The notes: generated by a model not told the origin, from the sequence alone. A stretch of 64,000 nt of DNA from a bacterium (GCA_024206195.1 JAAGZO010000825.1:30752-94751), one strand, 5' to 3'; shown: positions 15,003 through 21,524, numbered from the stretch's first letter. Translations and numbers: made by a program.

Positions 15003-15076
15003 GGGTAGGTATTTCCAATAGGTAGAATACTTGACTTGCAATCGAGTGGCTCGGGGTTCGAGTCCCCGCCTATCCA
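15003..15076 (+). tRNA. tRNA-Ala (TGC)
   Basis: Acceptor GGGTAGG/CCTATCC carries a G3-U70 pair, the Ala identity element. Anticodon stem CTTGA/TCGAG, loop CTTGCAA, T-arm CGGGG-TTCGAGT-CCCCG, discriminator A. Confidence 0.95.
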
Positions 15077-15151
15077 TTTATAAATTTAATAACTCAGATT
15101 AGTGGGTGTTTATAAACGGCACTAATTTAGATTAGTGACTTTATAAATAAA

Positions 15152-15206
15152 ATGTTAGGTATTTGTTCCCTAAATGTTCGGTAGAAGTTCGGTAGATGTT
15201 CCATCG
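15152..15206. repeat. Five 11-bp tandem repeats (ATGTTCGGTAG-like)
   Basis: Units ATGTTAGGTAT, TTGTTCCCTAA, ATGTTCGGTAG, AAGTTCGGTAG and ATGTTCCATCG follow with exact 11-bp period. They flank the 29-bp palindrome at 15222 on its left side. The surrounding interval 15077-15410 holds no gene. Confidence 0.65.
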
Positions 15207-15221
15207 AAGAAGTAACGAAGC

Positions 15222-15250
15222 GATTATTTATAAATCGTTTATAAATAATC
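15222..15250. repeat. Perfect 13-bp inverted repeat with 3-nt spacer
   Basis: GATTATTTATAAA (15222-15234) and TTTATAAATAATC (15238-15250) are exact complements around TCG. The arms are AT-rich and contain TATA-like words. It stands between two 11-bp repeat arrays, a layout reminiscent of plasmid partition sites, operators or iteron origins. Confidence 0.75.
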
Positions 15251-15257
15251 TGCTACT

Positions 15258-15301
15258 TAGATGCTATATAGATGCTAGGTAGATGCTATATGGAAGCTAT
15301 A
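15258..15301. repeat. Four 11-bp tandem repeats (TAGATGCTATA)
   Basis: Units TAGATGCTATA, TAGATGCTAGG, TAGATGCTATA and TGGAAGCTATA in perfect 11-bp register, on the right side of the palindrome at 15222-15250. The period near one helical turn suggests cooperative protein binding on one face. Confidence 0.75.
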
Positions 15302-15387
15302 TCCTTGCGAGGTCGCAGCGATATCGCACAAGTGTATAGTATACTGCACATTTAAGGAGTTTAATAGTATATTATATTATACACTTC

Positions 15388-15405
15388 GGATATCCATGGA
15401 TATCC
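15388..15405. repeat. 18-bp perfect palindrome before tRNA-Thr
   Basis: GGATATCCATGGATATCC is fully self-complementary and lies 5 nt upstream of tRNA-Thr. Just left of it, GTGTATA and TATACAC arms (about 15333 and 15378) flank an AT-rich core with TAGTATA words like those at 10.9-11.1 kb. Confidence 0.6.
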
Positions 15406-15410
15406 AATAC

Positions 15411-15484
15411 GCCGCTGTAGCTCAATTAGGCAGAGCAGTTGCCTTGTAAGCATCAGGTTGGGGGTTCGATTCCCCCTGGCGGCC
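15411..15484 (+). tRNA. tRNA-Thr (TGT)
   Basis: Acceptor GCCGCTG/TGGCGGC, anticodon stem GTTGC/GCATC with one mismatch, loop CTTGTAA, T-arm GGGGG-TTCGATT-CCCCC. No encoded CCA. Confidence 0.85.
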
Positions 15485-15490
15485 TTTCAT

Positions 15491-15561
15491 GGTAGGATAG
15501 TCAAGTGGCCAGACATGCGGTTGCAACCCGCATTAGATGGGTTCGATTCCCATTCCTATCT
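15491..15561 (+). tRNA. tRNA-Cys (GCA)
   Basis: Acceptor GGTAGGA/TCCTATC, anticodon stem TGCGG/CCGCA, loop TTGCAAC, T-arm ATGGG-TTCGATT-CCCAT. Discriminator U, a Cys identity element, followed by encoded CCA. Confidence 0.95.
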
Positions 15562-15568
15562 CCATAAG

Positions 15569-15577
15569 TTTATATAA
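15569..15577 (+). promoter_or_regulatory. TATA box for the 72-aa gene
   Basis: TTTATATAA lies about 25 nt before the ATG at 15599, so the mRNA would be leaderless, a common archaeal arrangement. Confidence 0.6.
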
Positions 15578-15598
15578 TGTGAATGCACTAATCATGGC

Positions 15599-15817
15599 AT
15601 GGATGTCGAAGATGCTAAAGATATCACTAAGGATTATAAAAGTACGAGGCGTTGCCCGAATAAATACAGGGTTGGGGAAAGTGAGTTGATGTATTGCAGG
15701 GGCATTGGAGTTCATTGCAGGTATTTTGTGTTGAAAGCTCCACATGCGGTATGCGGGTATTTTTCACAATTAGAGATTGCCGTAAAGGTATTATATGAGC
15801 ATGCAGAACCATTATAA
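15599..15817 (+). CDS. Small Cys-containing protein inside the tRNA array (72 aa)
   Basis: MDVEDAKDITKDYKSTRRC then ELMYCRGIGVHCRYFVLK and HAVCGYF. Four spaced cysteines and a basic centre could bind zinc and RNA. It has its own TATA box ~25 nt upstream and no SD, so a leaderless transcript is likely. A 31-aa frame from the ATG at 15594 is a weaker alternative. Function unknown; location among tRNAs invites an RNA-related role. Confidence 0.6.
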   Translation: MDVEDAKDITKDYKSTRRCPNKYRVGESELMYCRGIGVHCRYFVLKAPHAVCGYFSQLEIAVKVLYEHAEPL

Positions 15818-15863
15818 CCGGAAGATTTATATATTACATAGGTCTACATTGAAGTTGATTAAC

Positions 15864-15938
15864 ATGAATACAAACTGGAAACACGGACAGCGAATCGGGA
15901 CCGAGATAGTCGGCAGGCCCGTGTTTGATTATCAATAA
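15864..15938 (+). CDS. Possible 24-residue peptide
   Basis: MNTNWKHGQRIGTEIVGRPV to FDYQ, with ATTTATATATTAC (TATA) about 30 nt upstream. Short but with its own promoter; could instead be part of a small RNA. Confidence 0.35.
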   Translation: MNTNWKHGQRIGTEIVGRPVFDYQ

Positions 15939-16035
15939 TCCCCCAGAACACCGATTCAAAGATTTCTCTTGAGATTGTTTAAACAAAACCAATGAATGGT
16001 CCTTGGACCGGTAGTTCTGGTATTTTTATGAATAT

Positions 16036-16108
16036 GGGTGTGTGATTTGTAATCGAAACATACCTCTCTTACAAGGAGGAGCTCCCTGTGCAACTCAGGG
16101 CACACCTA
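16036..16108 (+). tRNA. tRNA-Val (TAC)
   Basis: Acceptor GGGTGTG/CACACCT, anticodon stem CCTCT/GGAGG, loop CTTACAA, T-arm CCCTG-TGCAACT-CAGGG, discriminator A and encoded CCA. Confidence 0.9.
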
Positions 16109-16156
16109 CCACTTACACCACTTACCTATGTAAGCAAATGAGTGTAAGAATTGTAA

Positions 16157-16231
16157 GCTCCTGTAGTGTAGTACGGTCAATCATTCCGGATTTTCAGTCC
16201 GGAGACTTGGGTTCGAATCCCAGCGGGAGCA
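16157..16231 (+). tRNA. tRNA-Glu (TTC)
   Basis: Acceptor GCTCCTG/CGGGAGC, anticodon stem CCGGA/TCCGG, loop TTTTCAG, T-arm TTGGG-TTCGAAT-CCCAG, discriminator A. Confidence 0.9.
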
Positions 16232-16240
16232 TATGGAAAC

Positions 16241-16316
16241 GCCGGAAACGCAGGTTCGAATCCTGTCTGCTCCCACAATGGGGGCGGTAGTATAGCGGTA
16301 GTACGCCGGCACCCAC
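16241..16316 (+). tRNA. Candidate circularly permuted tRNA (3' half before 5' half)
   Basis: The first segment (16241-16274) reads as a 3' half: GCCGG, AAAC, T-arm GCAGG-TTCGAAT-CCTGT, acceptor CTGCTCC. After 6 nt comes a 5' half (16281-16316): acceptor GGGGCGG, TA, D-arm GTA-TAGCGGTAG-TAC, CCGGC, then ACCCAC. GGGGCGG pairs with CTGCTCC over 7 bp (two wobbles) and CCGGC pairs fully with GCCGG. No 3' half lies downstream before tRNA-Pro. The anticodon is either CCA (Trp) or CCC (Gly), depending on the junction; the D-arm looks Gly-like. The interval 16317-16407 contains a GAAA-capped hairpin but no gene. Confidence 0.5.
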
Positions 16317-16407
16317 GACCCCTAACAGACTCTACCCAGAAAGCTACTGGTTGGATGAATTGTAATCCTAGGATAGTTGGCCTCGAAAGAGGACGGGGGT
16401 CTCATAC

Positions 16408-16483
16408 GGGAAGGTAGTCTAGTCTGGTCTAAGGCTCTCCGTTTGGAACGGAGATAGCGGCGGTTCAAATCCGCCTCTTCCCA
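16408..16483 (+). tRNA. tRNA-Pro (TGG)
   Basis: Acceptor GGGAAGG/TCTTCCC, anticodon stem CTCCG/CGGAG, loop TTTGGAA, T-arm GGCGG-TTCAAAT-CCGCC, discriminator A. Confidence 0.95.
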
Positions 16484-16486
16484 TAT

Positions 16487-16557
16487 CCCTGTGTGATGTA
16501 GTGGCAACATGGACGACTGTCTATTGTCAACCCTGGGTTCGATTCCCAGCATGGGGG
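16487..16557 (+). tRNA. tRNA-Asp (GTC)
   Basis: Acceptor CCCTGTG/CATGGGG (C1-G72, wobbles inside), anticodon stem GACGA/TTGTC, loop CTGTCTA, T-arm CTGGG-TTCGATT-CCCAG, discriminator G and encoded CCA. Starts only 4 nt after tRNA-Pro. Confidence 0.85.
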
Positions 16558-16561
16558 CCAT

Positions 16562-16676
16562 GATGGTGTAGCTCAGTTCGGCAGAGTAATCGCCTGATAA
16601 GTCGGGTGGCTCAATCGCCTTATATGGCTCGACCTGAGAATGCGAGAGGCCGTCGGTTCAAATCCGACCACCATCA
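16562..16676 (+). tRNA. tRNA-Ile (GAT) with ~41-nt intron
   Basis: Acceptor GATGGTG/CACCATC, anticodon stem around TCGC/GCGA, anticodon GAT at 16596-16598, intron about 16600-16640 at the 37/38 site, T-arm GTCGG-TTCAAAT-CCGAC, discriminator A. Confidence 0.85.
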
Positions 16677-16812
16677 TTTATTCGCCTCCTTACCATGGGT
16701 AGAAGTTTTTGGAAACAACTTGAAGAAGACCAAGACGACTGCCCATCAATGGTAACGAGCTGCCGGTTGGTTAGTTTGCCCATTCAAGTTGGGCGGGGGG
16801 CACATATTCATT

Positions 16813-16920
16813 GGGTGTATAGCATAACCAGGACAGTGCTCTTGGCTTCGAAGAATAACTCTTGGCCAGTAAGAGTCACGATGATACCAAGTTATCCGGG
16901 TTCAAATCCCGGTACACCCC
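16813..16920 (+). tRNA. tRNA-Arg (TCG) with ~34-nt intron
   Basis: Acceptor GGGTGTA/TACACCC, anticodon stem CTTGG/CCAAG, loop CTTCGAA with anticodon at 16848-16850, intron about 16852-16885, T-arm CCGGG-TTCAAAT-CCCGG. Confidence 0.9.
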
Positions 16921-17011
16921 TTATCATTATGTGGATATCCGCAACGAATCATTGCGGAATCCCGCAGAGTTAAACATAAAAAAGCATAGCAAAATGCGTA
17001 AATCCGCAAAC

Positions 17012-17085
17012 GGGCATGTAGTTCAGTCTGGTAGAACAGGCGACTTTTAATCGTCAGGCCACGGATTCAAATTCCGTCATGCTCA
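17012..17085 (+). tRNA. tRNA-Lys (TTT)
   Basis: Acceptor GGGCATG/CATGCTC, anticodon stem GGCGA/TCGTC, loop CTTTTAA, T-arm ACGGA-TTCAAAT-TCCGT, discriminator A. Confidence 0.9.
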
Positions 17086-17086
17086 T

Positions 17087-17161
17087 AGGGCCGTGTGGTA
17101 GTCTAGTCAATCCTTCGAGACTTTGAATCTCGAGACGAGGGAGCAAAGCCCTCCGGCCCAA
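17087..17161 (+). tRNA. tRNA-Gln (TTG)
   Basis: D-arm TGTGGTAGTCTAGTCAATCC resembles archaeal tRNA-Gln. Anticodon stem CGAGA/TCTCG, loop CTTTGAA, T-stem GAGGG/CCCTC with an unusual AGCAAAG loop. Acceptor GGGCCG/CGGCCC is six good pairs plus an A1-A72 mismatch. CCA is encoded. Confidence 0.8.
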
Positions 17162-17166
17162 CCATG

Positions 17167-17237
17167 GAGCATGTAGTGTAGAAGAAGCATGGCGGTTTGT
17201 GATGCCGTCGGACCGGGTGCAATTCCCGGCATGCTCA
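17167..17237 (+). tRNA. tRNA-His (GTG)
   Basis: Acceptor GAGCATG/CATGCTC, anticodon stem GCGGT/GCCGT, loop TTGTGAT, T-arm CCGGG-TGCAATT-CCCGG. A G precedes position 1, as expected for G-1 of tRNA-His, but the discriminator is A instead of C. Confidence 0.85.
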
Positions 17238-17244
17238 TTCGAAG

Positions 17245-17556
17245 ATGGGATATGACAAATCACATACGGAAGACCACTGCGACAGATGCAGTGCGAAAGT
17301 AGGGAAGGCGAAGCTAAAGACATTGCCCTTCCTATACATGGACAAGAATGACAAGATGCATCCAGACATGACACCTCTTATGTTGAAAGACAAGAGAGCT
17401 GCAATCTTGGAAGGGTTCGAAGGAGATGAGTTCCTCACTGATATAATGATGAGGAAAATCCACATCGAACCTGGTTACAGACAATACTTTGTTTGTGATG
17501 AATGCATGGCTGTTCAAGAAAGAATAGAAGAAAGAAAACAAGGGACTATAACTTAA
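17245..17556 (+). CDS. Zinc-binding protein in the tRNA array (103 aa)
   Basis: CDRCSAKV near residue 12 and FVCDECMAV near residue 83 make a split CxxC/CxxC zinc site around a central alpha/beta region. The ATG at 17245 follows tRNA-His by 7 nt. Its last five codons and stop overlap the 5' end of tRNA-Phe by 15 nt. Similar long-spacer zinc proteins are common in phages but no named family is recognised. Confidence 0.75.
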   Translation: MGYDKSHTEDHCDRCSAKVGKAKLKTLPFLYMDKNDKMHPDMTPLMLKDKRAAILEGFEGDEFLTDIMMRKIHIEPGYRQYFVCDECMAVQERIEERKQGTIT

Positions 17557-17613
17557 CTAGGAGAGTGACGGACTGAAGATTCGTTTATGGGAGTGCAAGT
17601 CTCCCTAGTCCCA
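17542..17613 (+). tRNA. tRNA-Phe (GAA), overlapping the preceding gene
   Basis: Acceptor GGGACTA/TAGTCCC, anticodon stem ACGGA/TTCGT, loop CTGAAGA identical to the usual archaeal Phe loop, T-arm GGGAG-TGCAAGT-CTCCC, discriminator A. The acceptor and positions 8-9 lie within the last codons of the 103-aa gene. Confidence 0.85.
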
Positions 17614-17622
17614 TATATACAC
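17614..17622 (+). promoter_or_regulatory. TATA box for the HNH gene
   Basis: TATATACAC lies about 21 nt before the ATG at 17635, directly after tRNA-Phe, implying a near-leaderless mRNA. Confidence 0.5.
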
Positions 17623-17634
17623 TTTTGACTATAG

Positions 17635-18237
17635 ATGTATGGTTTCGGAAGTCTATGGACACTTTTGGAACCCTATAATGAAAATAGGAAATCAATTTTA
17701 AAAATGGCATACGAACTTTACAAGCGGAAGAAGAACATTGAAGATTACTTCAAGACATGGGATAAGGCTAGCTACGCTGCTCTCACTGAAGAATTGAAGC
17801 AGGAGATTTATGCGAAGTACCTTGTCAAGTGTGAGATGCTTGAGAGAGATAGTTACACTTGCCAGACTGAGAATTGTATTGTATGTAAGAATGTTCCTGA
17901 GTATCCTAAGTTGACAATGCATCACATCAAGTTCCAGAAGAACGGCGGAAAGAATACTGCACGGAATAATGTCACATTATGTAATGGCATCCATCAAGGA
18001 TACCATCGTGCAAAGCATGCTCTGGTATTTGCAGATGCAGACCATCTTCCGCCTCACATCAGAGGAAAGACATTTAAGCTGAAGAAATCAGATTATGTCA
18101 ACTGGAAGAAAGTAAAAGGAGAAATGAAGTCCTTGAGGAAAAGCCTCAAAGCAGATGCAGGTCTCAAGTTGAAATGGGAAGAGGTCCTTATCTTAATGAG
18201 ATTCCTGGAGATGCGATATGGAGAGGATATGGTATAA
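17635..18237 (+). CDS. HNH-type endonuclease (200 aa)
   Basis: CQTENCIVC near residue 77 starts a treble clef, LTMHHIKFQKNGGKN (about residue 95) gives the HH of the HNH motif, and NVTLCNGIHQGYHRAKHA provides N and the final His. The N-terminal ~60 residues form a helical extension. Such proteins nick DNA and in tailed viruses frequently sit next to the terminase, as here (0.5 kb upstream); it could serve packaging or be a mobile homing enzyme in the tRNA array. Confidence 0.75.
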   Translation: MYGFGSLWTLLEPYNENRKSILKMAYELYKRKKNIEDYFKTWDKASYAALTEELKQEIYAKYLVKCEMLERDSYTCQTENCIVCKNVPEYPKLTMHHIKFQKNGGKNTARNNVTLCNGIHQGYHRAKHALVFADADHLPPHIRGKTFKLKKSDYVNWKKVKGEMKSLRKSLKADAGLKLKWEEVLILMRFLEMRYGEDMV

Positions 18238-18244
18238 CAATCAC

Positions 18245-18318
18245 GCATGTGTAGTTTCAACCTGGTAAAACCCCCGACTTCCAATCGGGTGTTGTGAGTT
18301 CAAATCTCGCCGCATGCA
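18245..18318 (+). tRNA. tRNA-Gly (TCC)
   Basis: Acceptor GCATGTG/CGCATGC, anticodon stem CCCGA/TCGGG, loop CTTCCAA, T-arm GTGAG-TTCAAAT-CTCGC, discriminator A. Confidence 0.9.
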
Positions 18319-18321
18319 TAT

Positions 18322-18392
18322 GGGATAGTGAGGTAATAGTAGCCTACCGGACTCCAGACCCGGCAATCCTGGTGCAACTCCGGGCTGTCCCA
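18322..18392 (+). tRNA. tRNA-Trp (CCA)
   Basis: Acceptor GGGATAG/CTGTCCC, anticodon stem CCGG(A)/(C)CCGG, loop CTCCAGA as in archaeal Trp, T-arm CCTGG-TGCAACT-CCGGG, discriminator A and encoded CCA. Confidence 0.85.
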
Positions 18393-18476
18393 CCATAATA
18401 ATAGTACTATAGAATGCGTATTATAATATGAAATTGTATTATAATATCATTGTAGTAATATATAAGGCTTACGCAT

Positions 18477-18547
18477 CCACCCTTAGTGTAACGGGAGCAC
18501 GCTTGGCTGTAGACCATGAAGTTCGAGTTCAAATCTCGGAGGGCGGA
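18477..18547 (+). tRNA. tRNA-Tyr (GTA)
   Basis: Acceptor CCACCCT/AGGGCGG with the C1-G72 pair typical of archaeal Tyr and one A-C mismatch. Anticodon stem CTTGG/CCATG, loop CTGTAGA, T-arm TCGAG-TTCAAAT-CTCGG, discriminator A and encoded CCA. Last gene of the array. Confidence 0.85.
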
Positions 18548-18627
18548 CCATTATCCTTACAAATATACTTATATTTTTTCTCAATCGTATTAAAACACCT
18601 ATTTATAAATATTATTCTTTGCAAACA

Positions 18628-18636
18628 TTTATATAG
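18628..18636 (+). promoter_or_regulatory. TATA box of the structural operon
   Basis: TTTATATAG in the AT-rich gap before the terminase genes, about 140 nt upstream of the first ATG. ATTTATAAATATT at 18600 is a second candidate. Confidence 0.45.
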
Positions 18637-18728
18637 AATTGTTAGCTTAATTCATATTGATAATGTGTCCAGCCTTATTTCTTCAGGTTGGCGTATATAT
18701 CACCTCTACCGTTTTAGGTAATTAGAGT

Positions 18729-18746
18729 GGGGGGTTGGTTCCCCCC
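18729..18746 (+). promoter_or_regulatory. G6/C6 hairpin before the small terminase gene
   Basis: GGGGGG-TTGGTT-CCCCCC forms a perfect 6-bp GC stem 26 nt before the ATG at 18773. No T-run follows, so attenuation or translational control fits better than termination. Confidence 0.45.
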
Positions 18747-18772
18747 TGCTTATTATATTTACAGGTTCAAAA

Positions 18773-19408
18773 ATGGGGGATGAAGCAATAAAATCAGAGG
18801 TAGATGAGATTCTTGATAATCCGCAGACTCCTACAGTCATCGAACCTAAACAACATAAAATCAGGAAGAGCAAGATAGACCTTGCAGGTGAACAGGTTGT
18901 CAAGCATTTATTCACTCTTGCAACAACAACTGACCTTAGTTATGCGGCGATGGCCAAGAAGATAAATGAGTTATACCAACTTGATATTAACAAACAGAAT
19001 GTTGTGCATTTCTTCAAGACAAATGCTAACATGCTTGCAATCCAAGCTGAAGAACAGAAGAGTCTTGGAGAGATGCGGGCTAAGACTTACCTGGAACATA
19101 ATGGCCAGTTGACACAAGATATCAAAGTTCTTAATTCTGAGATAGAAAAACTCATCGGGGAAGAAGGGGAAATAATGGAACCAGACAGACGAGCTAAGGC
19201 GTTAGGAGACCTTATTGATAAGAAAGGGAAACTCCTTATGAGACACGCCAAGCTGTCTGGTAAAATCACAGAAGGTGCAAAGGGAGATGGTGTGCAAGTT
19301 AACATACAGATAAATAATGAGAAGTCAGATATTATAAACCGGCTGAAGAAAGCTGAGTTCAAGAAGAAAGCTGAGGGAGAAATCATAGATGTGGTGCCCT
19401 CAGAATGA
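18773..19408 (+). CDS. Terminase small subunit (211 aa)
   Basis: Position immediately ahead of the large terminase and a helix-turn-helix-like core (SYAAMAKKINELYQLDINKQNVVHFF, about residues 62-87) suggest the DNA-recognition subunit of the packaging motor. A helical oligomerisation segment follows (EKLIGEEGEIMEPDRRAKALGDLIDKKGKLLM). The C-terminus is basic and likely contacts the large subunit. Assigned from order and architecture, so somewhat tentative. Confidence 0.7.
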   Translation: MGDEAIKSEVDEILDNPQTPTVIEPKQHKIRKSKIDLAGEQVVKHLFTLATTTDLSYAAMAKKINELYQLDINKQNVVHFFKTNANMLAIQAEEQKSLGEMRAKTYLEHNGQLTQDIKVLNSEIEKLIGEEGEIMEPDRRAKALGDLIDKKGKLLMRHAKLSGKITEGAKGDGVQVNIQINNEKSDIINRLKKAEFKKKAEGEIIDVVPSE

Positions 19409-19590
19409 AAGATAAAAGATACAAGTACATAGTTCAAGGGAACAGCATTAGAGAAGAGTTTGTTCACTGCAATAAATGTGGTGGTAGATTTGTTTGGCTC
19501 AAGGCAAGGATGACGGGTCAAGGGAAGTTTATCTGTGTATGCAGGAAATGCAGATTAAAGATAGAGAAAGCGAAGGGGTTGAAAAAATGA
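19405..19590 (+). CDS. Zinc-ribbon protein between the terminase genes (61 aa)
   Basis: HCNKCGGRFVWLKAR then FICVCRKCRLKIEK gives a clean CxxC...CxxC ribbon in a very basic protein. Overlaps the upstream gene by 4 nt. Possibly a nucleic-acid-binding helper for packaging; position-based inference. Confidence 0.7.
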   Translation: MKDKRYKYIVQGNSIREEFVHCNKCGGRFVWLKARMTGQGKFICVCRKCRLKIEKAKGLKK

Positions 19591-19832
19591 CGGTAGGAGA
19601 CTTAGTAGAGATTGAATGGCTTGATGCCAAAGACCATGATGATAAGAAGGTAGAAGATTACCAGAAGATGAAGCCAAAAGACTTGCTTGCAAGAACCTGG
19701 ACAAGAGGAAAGGTTGTTATGGAAGATAAAGAAGCCATTGTTGTATGCACAACAGAATATGAAGGCATGGATTCCGAAGTGACCGCAATACCTTGGCCCT
19801 GGATAGTGGGAAACCCAAAGGTGTTGAAGTGA
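19587..19832 (+). CDS. Hypothetical protein before TerL (81 aa)
   Basis: Start ATG 19587 overlaps the previous stop as ATGA. MTVGDLVEIEWLDAKDHDD ... GKVVMEDKEAIVVCTTEYEG suggests a small SH3-like beta barrel. Its stop overlaps the TerL start as GTGA. Function unknown. Confidence 0.65.
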   Translation: MTVGDLVEIEWLDAKDHDDKKVEDYQKMKPKDLLARTWTRGKVVMEDKEAIVVCTTEYEGMDSEVTAIPWPWIVGNPKVLK

Positions 19833-21523
19833 GATATAAGACCCAGATATTAAGGAGTTATCTGGAACTGATTAATGAGGAGAAGGGCCTCAAGTATTCT
19901 GAAGATGACATCAATAATAAGATGTTGGATACAATAGAGGTCCAAACCCTCACGGGGTTATTGGATGATGAGCTTTATCAAACTGAAGAGATTGGCACGC
20001 AGTTGGTATCTACTGAAAGAGCATTCTTTATATTCTGTAATGTGGTAATCCACCATGACTTAAAGACAGGAAGAAGGATATGGAACACTTTTGTCCAGAA
20101 GCAATTTAATCTTGTGGAGAGAAACAGGTATGCATGCTACATGGCTCACAGGGGTTCCGGCAAGACTTTCTTCATGTCATTATATATCATATTCAAAATG
20201 TATCTTCTTGAATTTCTAGATGTCTGTTATTGTTCTAATGTTCCTAAACAGAAAAAGAGATTCCTCAAAGGTACAGAATCCATCATAGATAATAATGAGA
20301 TGCTTCTTGAGAAGAAGGATACCAAAAGAGTATCTGGTAGGGAAGTGTCCTGGGGTCAAGATGACATGGGATATAATAATGGCGAACTTGAAGGTACAAC
20401 TGTTGGTACAACTCCAAGGGGTGGCCACTATAATCTTGTAATAATGGACGACCCATTGAGAGATGATAAGAAGTATACTGATGAGTTCATTGTTGATTAT
20501 GCACAGGCAACATTGAAGCCTACAACATATACAAAGAAAGCTAGATATGTAATTGTTGGTACGCCACAGCATCAAGAGGATTTGTTCCATACTCTGATGA
20601 ATGATAAGCTGGACAAGAATAATAGACCTATCGGCACTATGAAGGTTGGCAAAGTAAGTGCAGCTGGATTCTTCACACAAGTATATCCTGCAGTATTAAA
20701 TGAGAAGACTAGAGAAATCCTTGTCCCAGAGATATGGGAGCATGCTGACTTGATGGAAGAGATGAAACGAATCGGGGATATTAGATTCAATAGGGAGATG
20801 ATGTGTAGATGCATCACTCACAAGAACAGCCTAGTAAGTGCTTCATTATTCCGGTCCTGTTGTGATGGGGAATTACAGATGACACAGAAAGCAGTAAAGG
20901 AAGAACCACAAACCAAGTTTGTAATCTGTGTGGACTCGGCAACATCAGATGCCCCTACTGCAGACAATCTTGCAATCACTGTCTGGGAAGATGACCAGAA
21001 ACGGGATAAGTTTATTTTCAGACATTTGTTCCATGAGAAAGGATATCCTATAACCGACCCTACTGGTGGTGTTGATGACCAGACTAATAAGGTTGTTCGG
21101 TTGCATAAGGATTATAATAATGCATTGGTTGTTATAGAGAAGAACAATGCAGGGATTGCCCTTATCCAAGCAGTCCAAGCTAAAGGGATAGAAGTTATTG
21201 AACATTATACTCACACGCCTGCTGGGGGCCAAGTCACACAGAAGAGGGGGAGAGCTGATGATGTGATTGATTATGTAGAGCATGGCCTCAAGGCAGGTGT
21301 TGTTGTATTTCCTGCAGACCCGGAAGATATATTCACGATAGATGCATTAGAGAGTGTTAAGAACGAGCATCTTAACTTTGGGATAAAGCGAACCAAGACA
21401 GGAGAGAAGTACGAAGCAATAGCAGGACATGACGATATCTTCATGTCATGTATGATTGCATTTAAGCATAGGGGAGATTGTGTAGATACTCTTCCATTCG
21501 CAATAACAATGCCAGGTATATAA
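19829..21523 (+). CDS. terL: Terminase large subunit (564 aa)
   Basis: ATPase-nuclease of the DNA-packaging motor. Walker A HRGSGKTFFMS near residue 106, Walker B NLVIMDDPLRD near 201, followed by a TTYTKKARYVIVGTPQHQ coupling segment. The RNase H-like nuclease begins VICVDSATSDAP (about 364) with later acidic residues VIEKNNAG and DDVIDYVEHG near 476. The start is GTG at 19829, overlapping the preceding stop; the frame extends upstream only to a TTG. Length is normal for the family. Confidence 0.95.
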   Translation: MRYKTQILRSYLELINEEKGLKYSEDDINNKMLDTIEVQTLTGLLDDELYQTEEIGTQLVSTERAFFIFCNVVIHHDLKTGRRIWNTFVQKQFNLVERNRYACYMAHRGSGKTFFMSLYIIFKMYLLEFLDVCYCSNVPKQKKRFLKGTESIIDNNEMLLEKKDTKRVSGREVSWGQDDMGYNNGELEGTTVGTTPRGGHYNLVIMDDPLRDDKKYTDEFIVDYAQATLKPTTYTKKARYVIVGTPQHQEDLFHTLMNDKLDKNNRPIGTMKVGKVSAAGFFTQVYPAVLNEKTREILVPEIWEHADLMEEMKRIGDIRFNREMMCRCITHKNSLVSASLFRSCCDGELQMTQKAVKEEPQTKFVICVDSATSDAPTADNLAITVWEDDQKRDKFIFRHLFHEKGYPITDPTGGVDDQTNKVVRLHKDYNNALVVIEKNNAGIALIQAVQAKGIEVIEHYTHTPAGGQVTQKRGRADDVIDYVEHGLKAGVVVFPADPEDIFTIDALESVKNEHLNFGIKRTKTGEKYEAIAGHDDIFMSCMIAFKHRGDCVDTLPFAITMPGI

Positions 21524-21524
21524 T

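Noticed and set aside
15152..15301. CRISPR array
   Set aside because: The repeats are 11 bp, directly adjacent and without spacers; no CRISPR-type repeat or cas gene is seen anywhere in the window.
16684..16802. A tRNA-like shape (acceptor GCCTCCT/GGGGGGC, T-like loop TTCAAGT, possible GAA anticodon with intron)
   Set aside because: The T stem ends in A-U instead of the near-invariant G53-C61, the D-arm lacks typical features, and an intact tRNA-Phe(GAA) exists at 17542. It may be a decayed tRNA but I do not call it one.
16695..16973. A 92-codon plus-strand frame beginning MGRSFWKQLEEDQDD
   Set aside because: It has an attractive start but no SD and runs through the whole tRNA-Arg gene, so the full frame cannot be a real gene; a shorter truncated peptide cannot be excluded.
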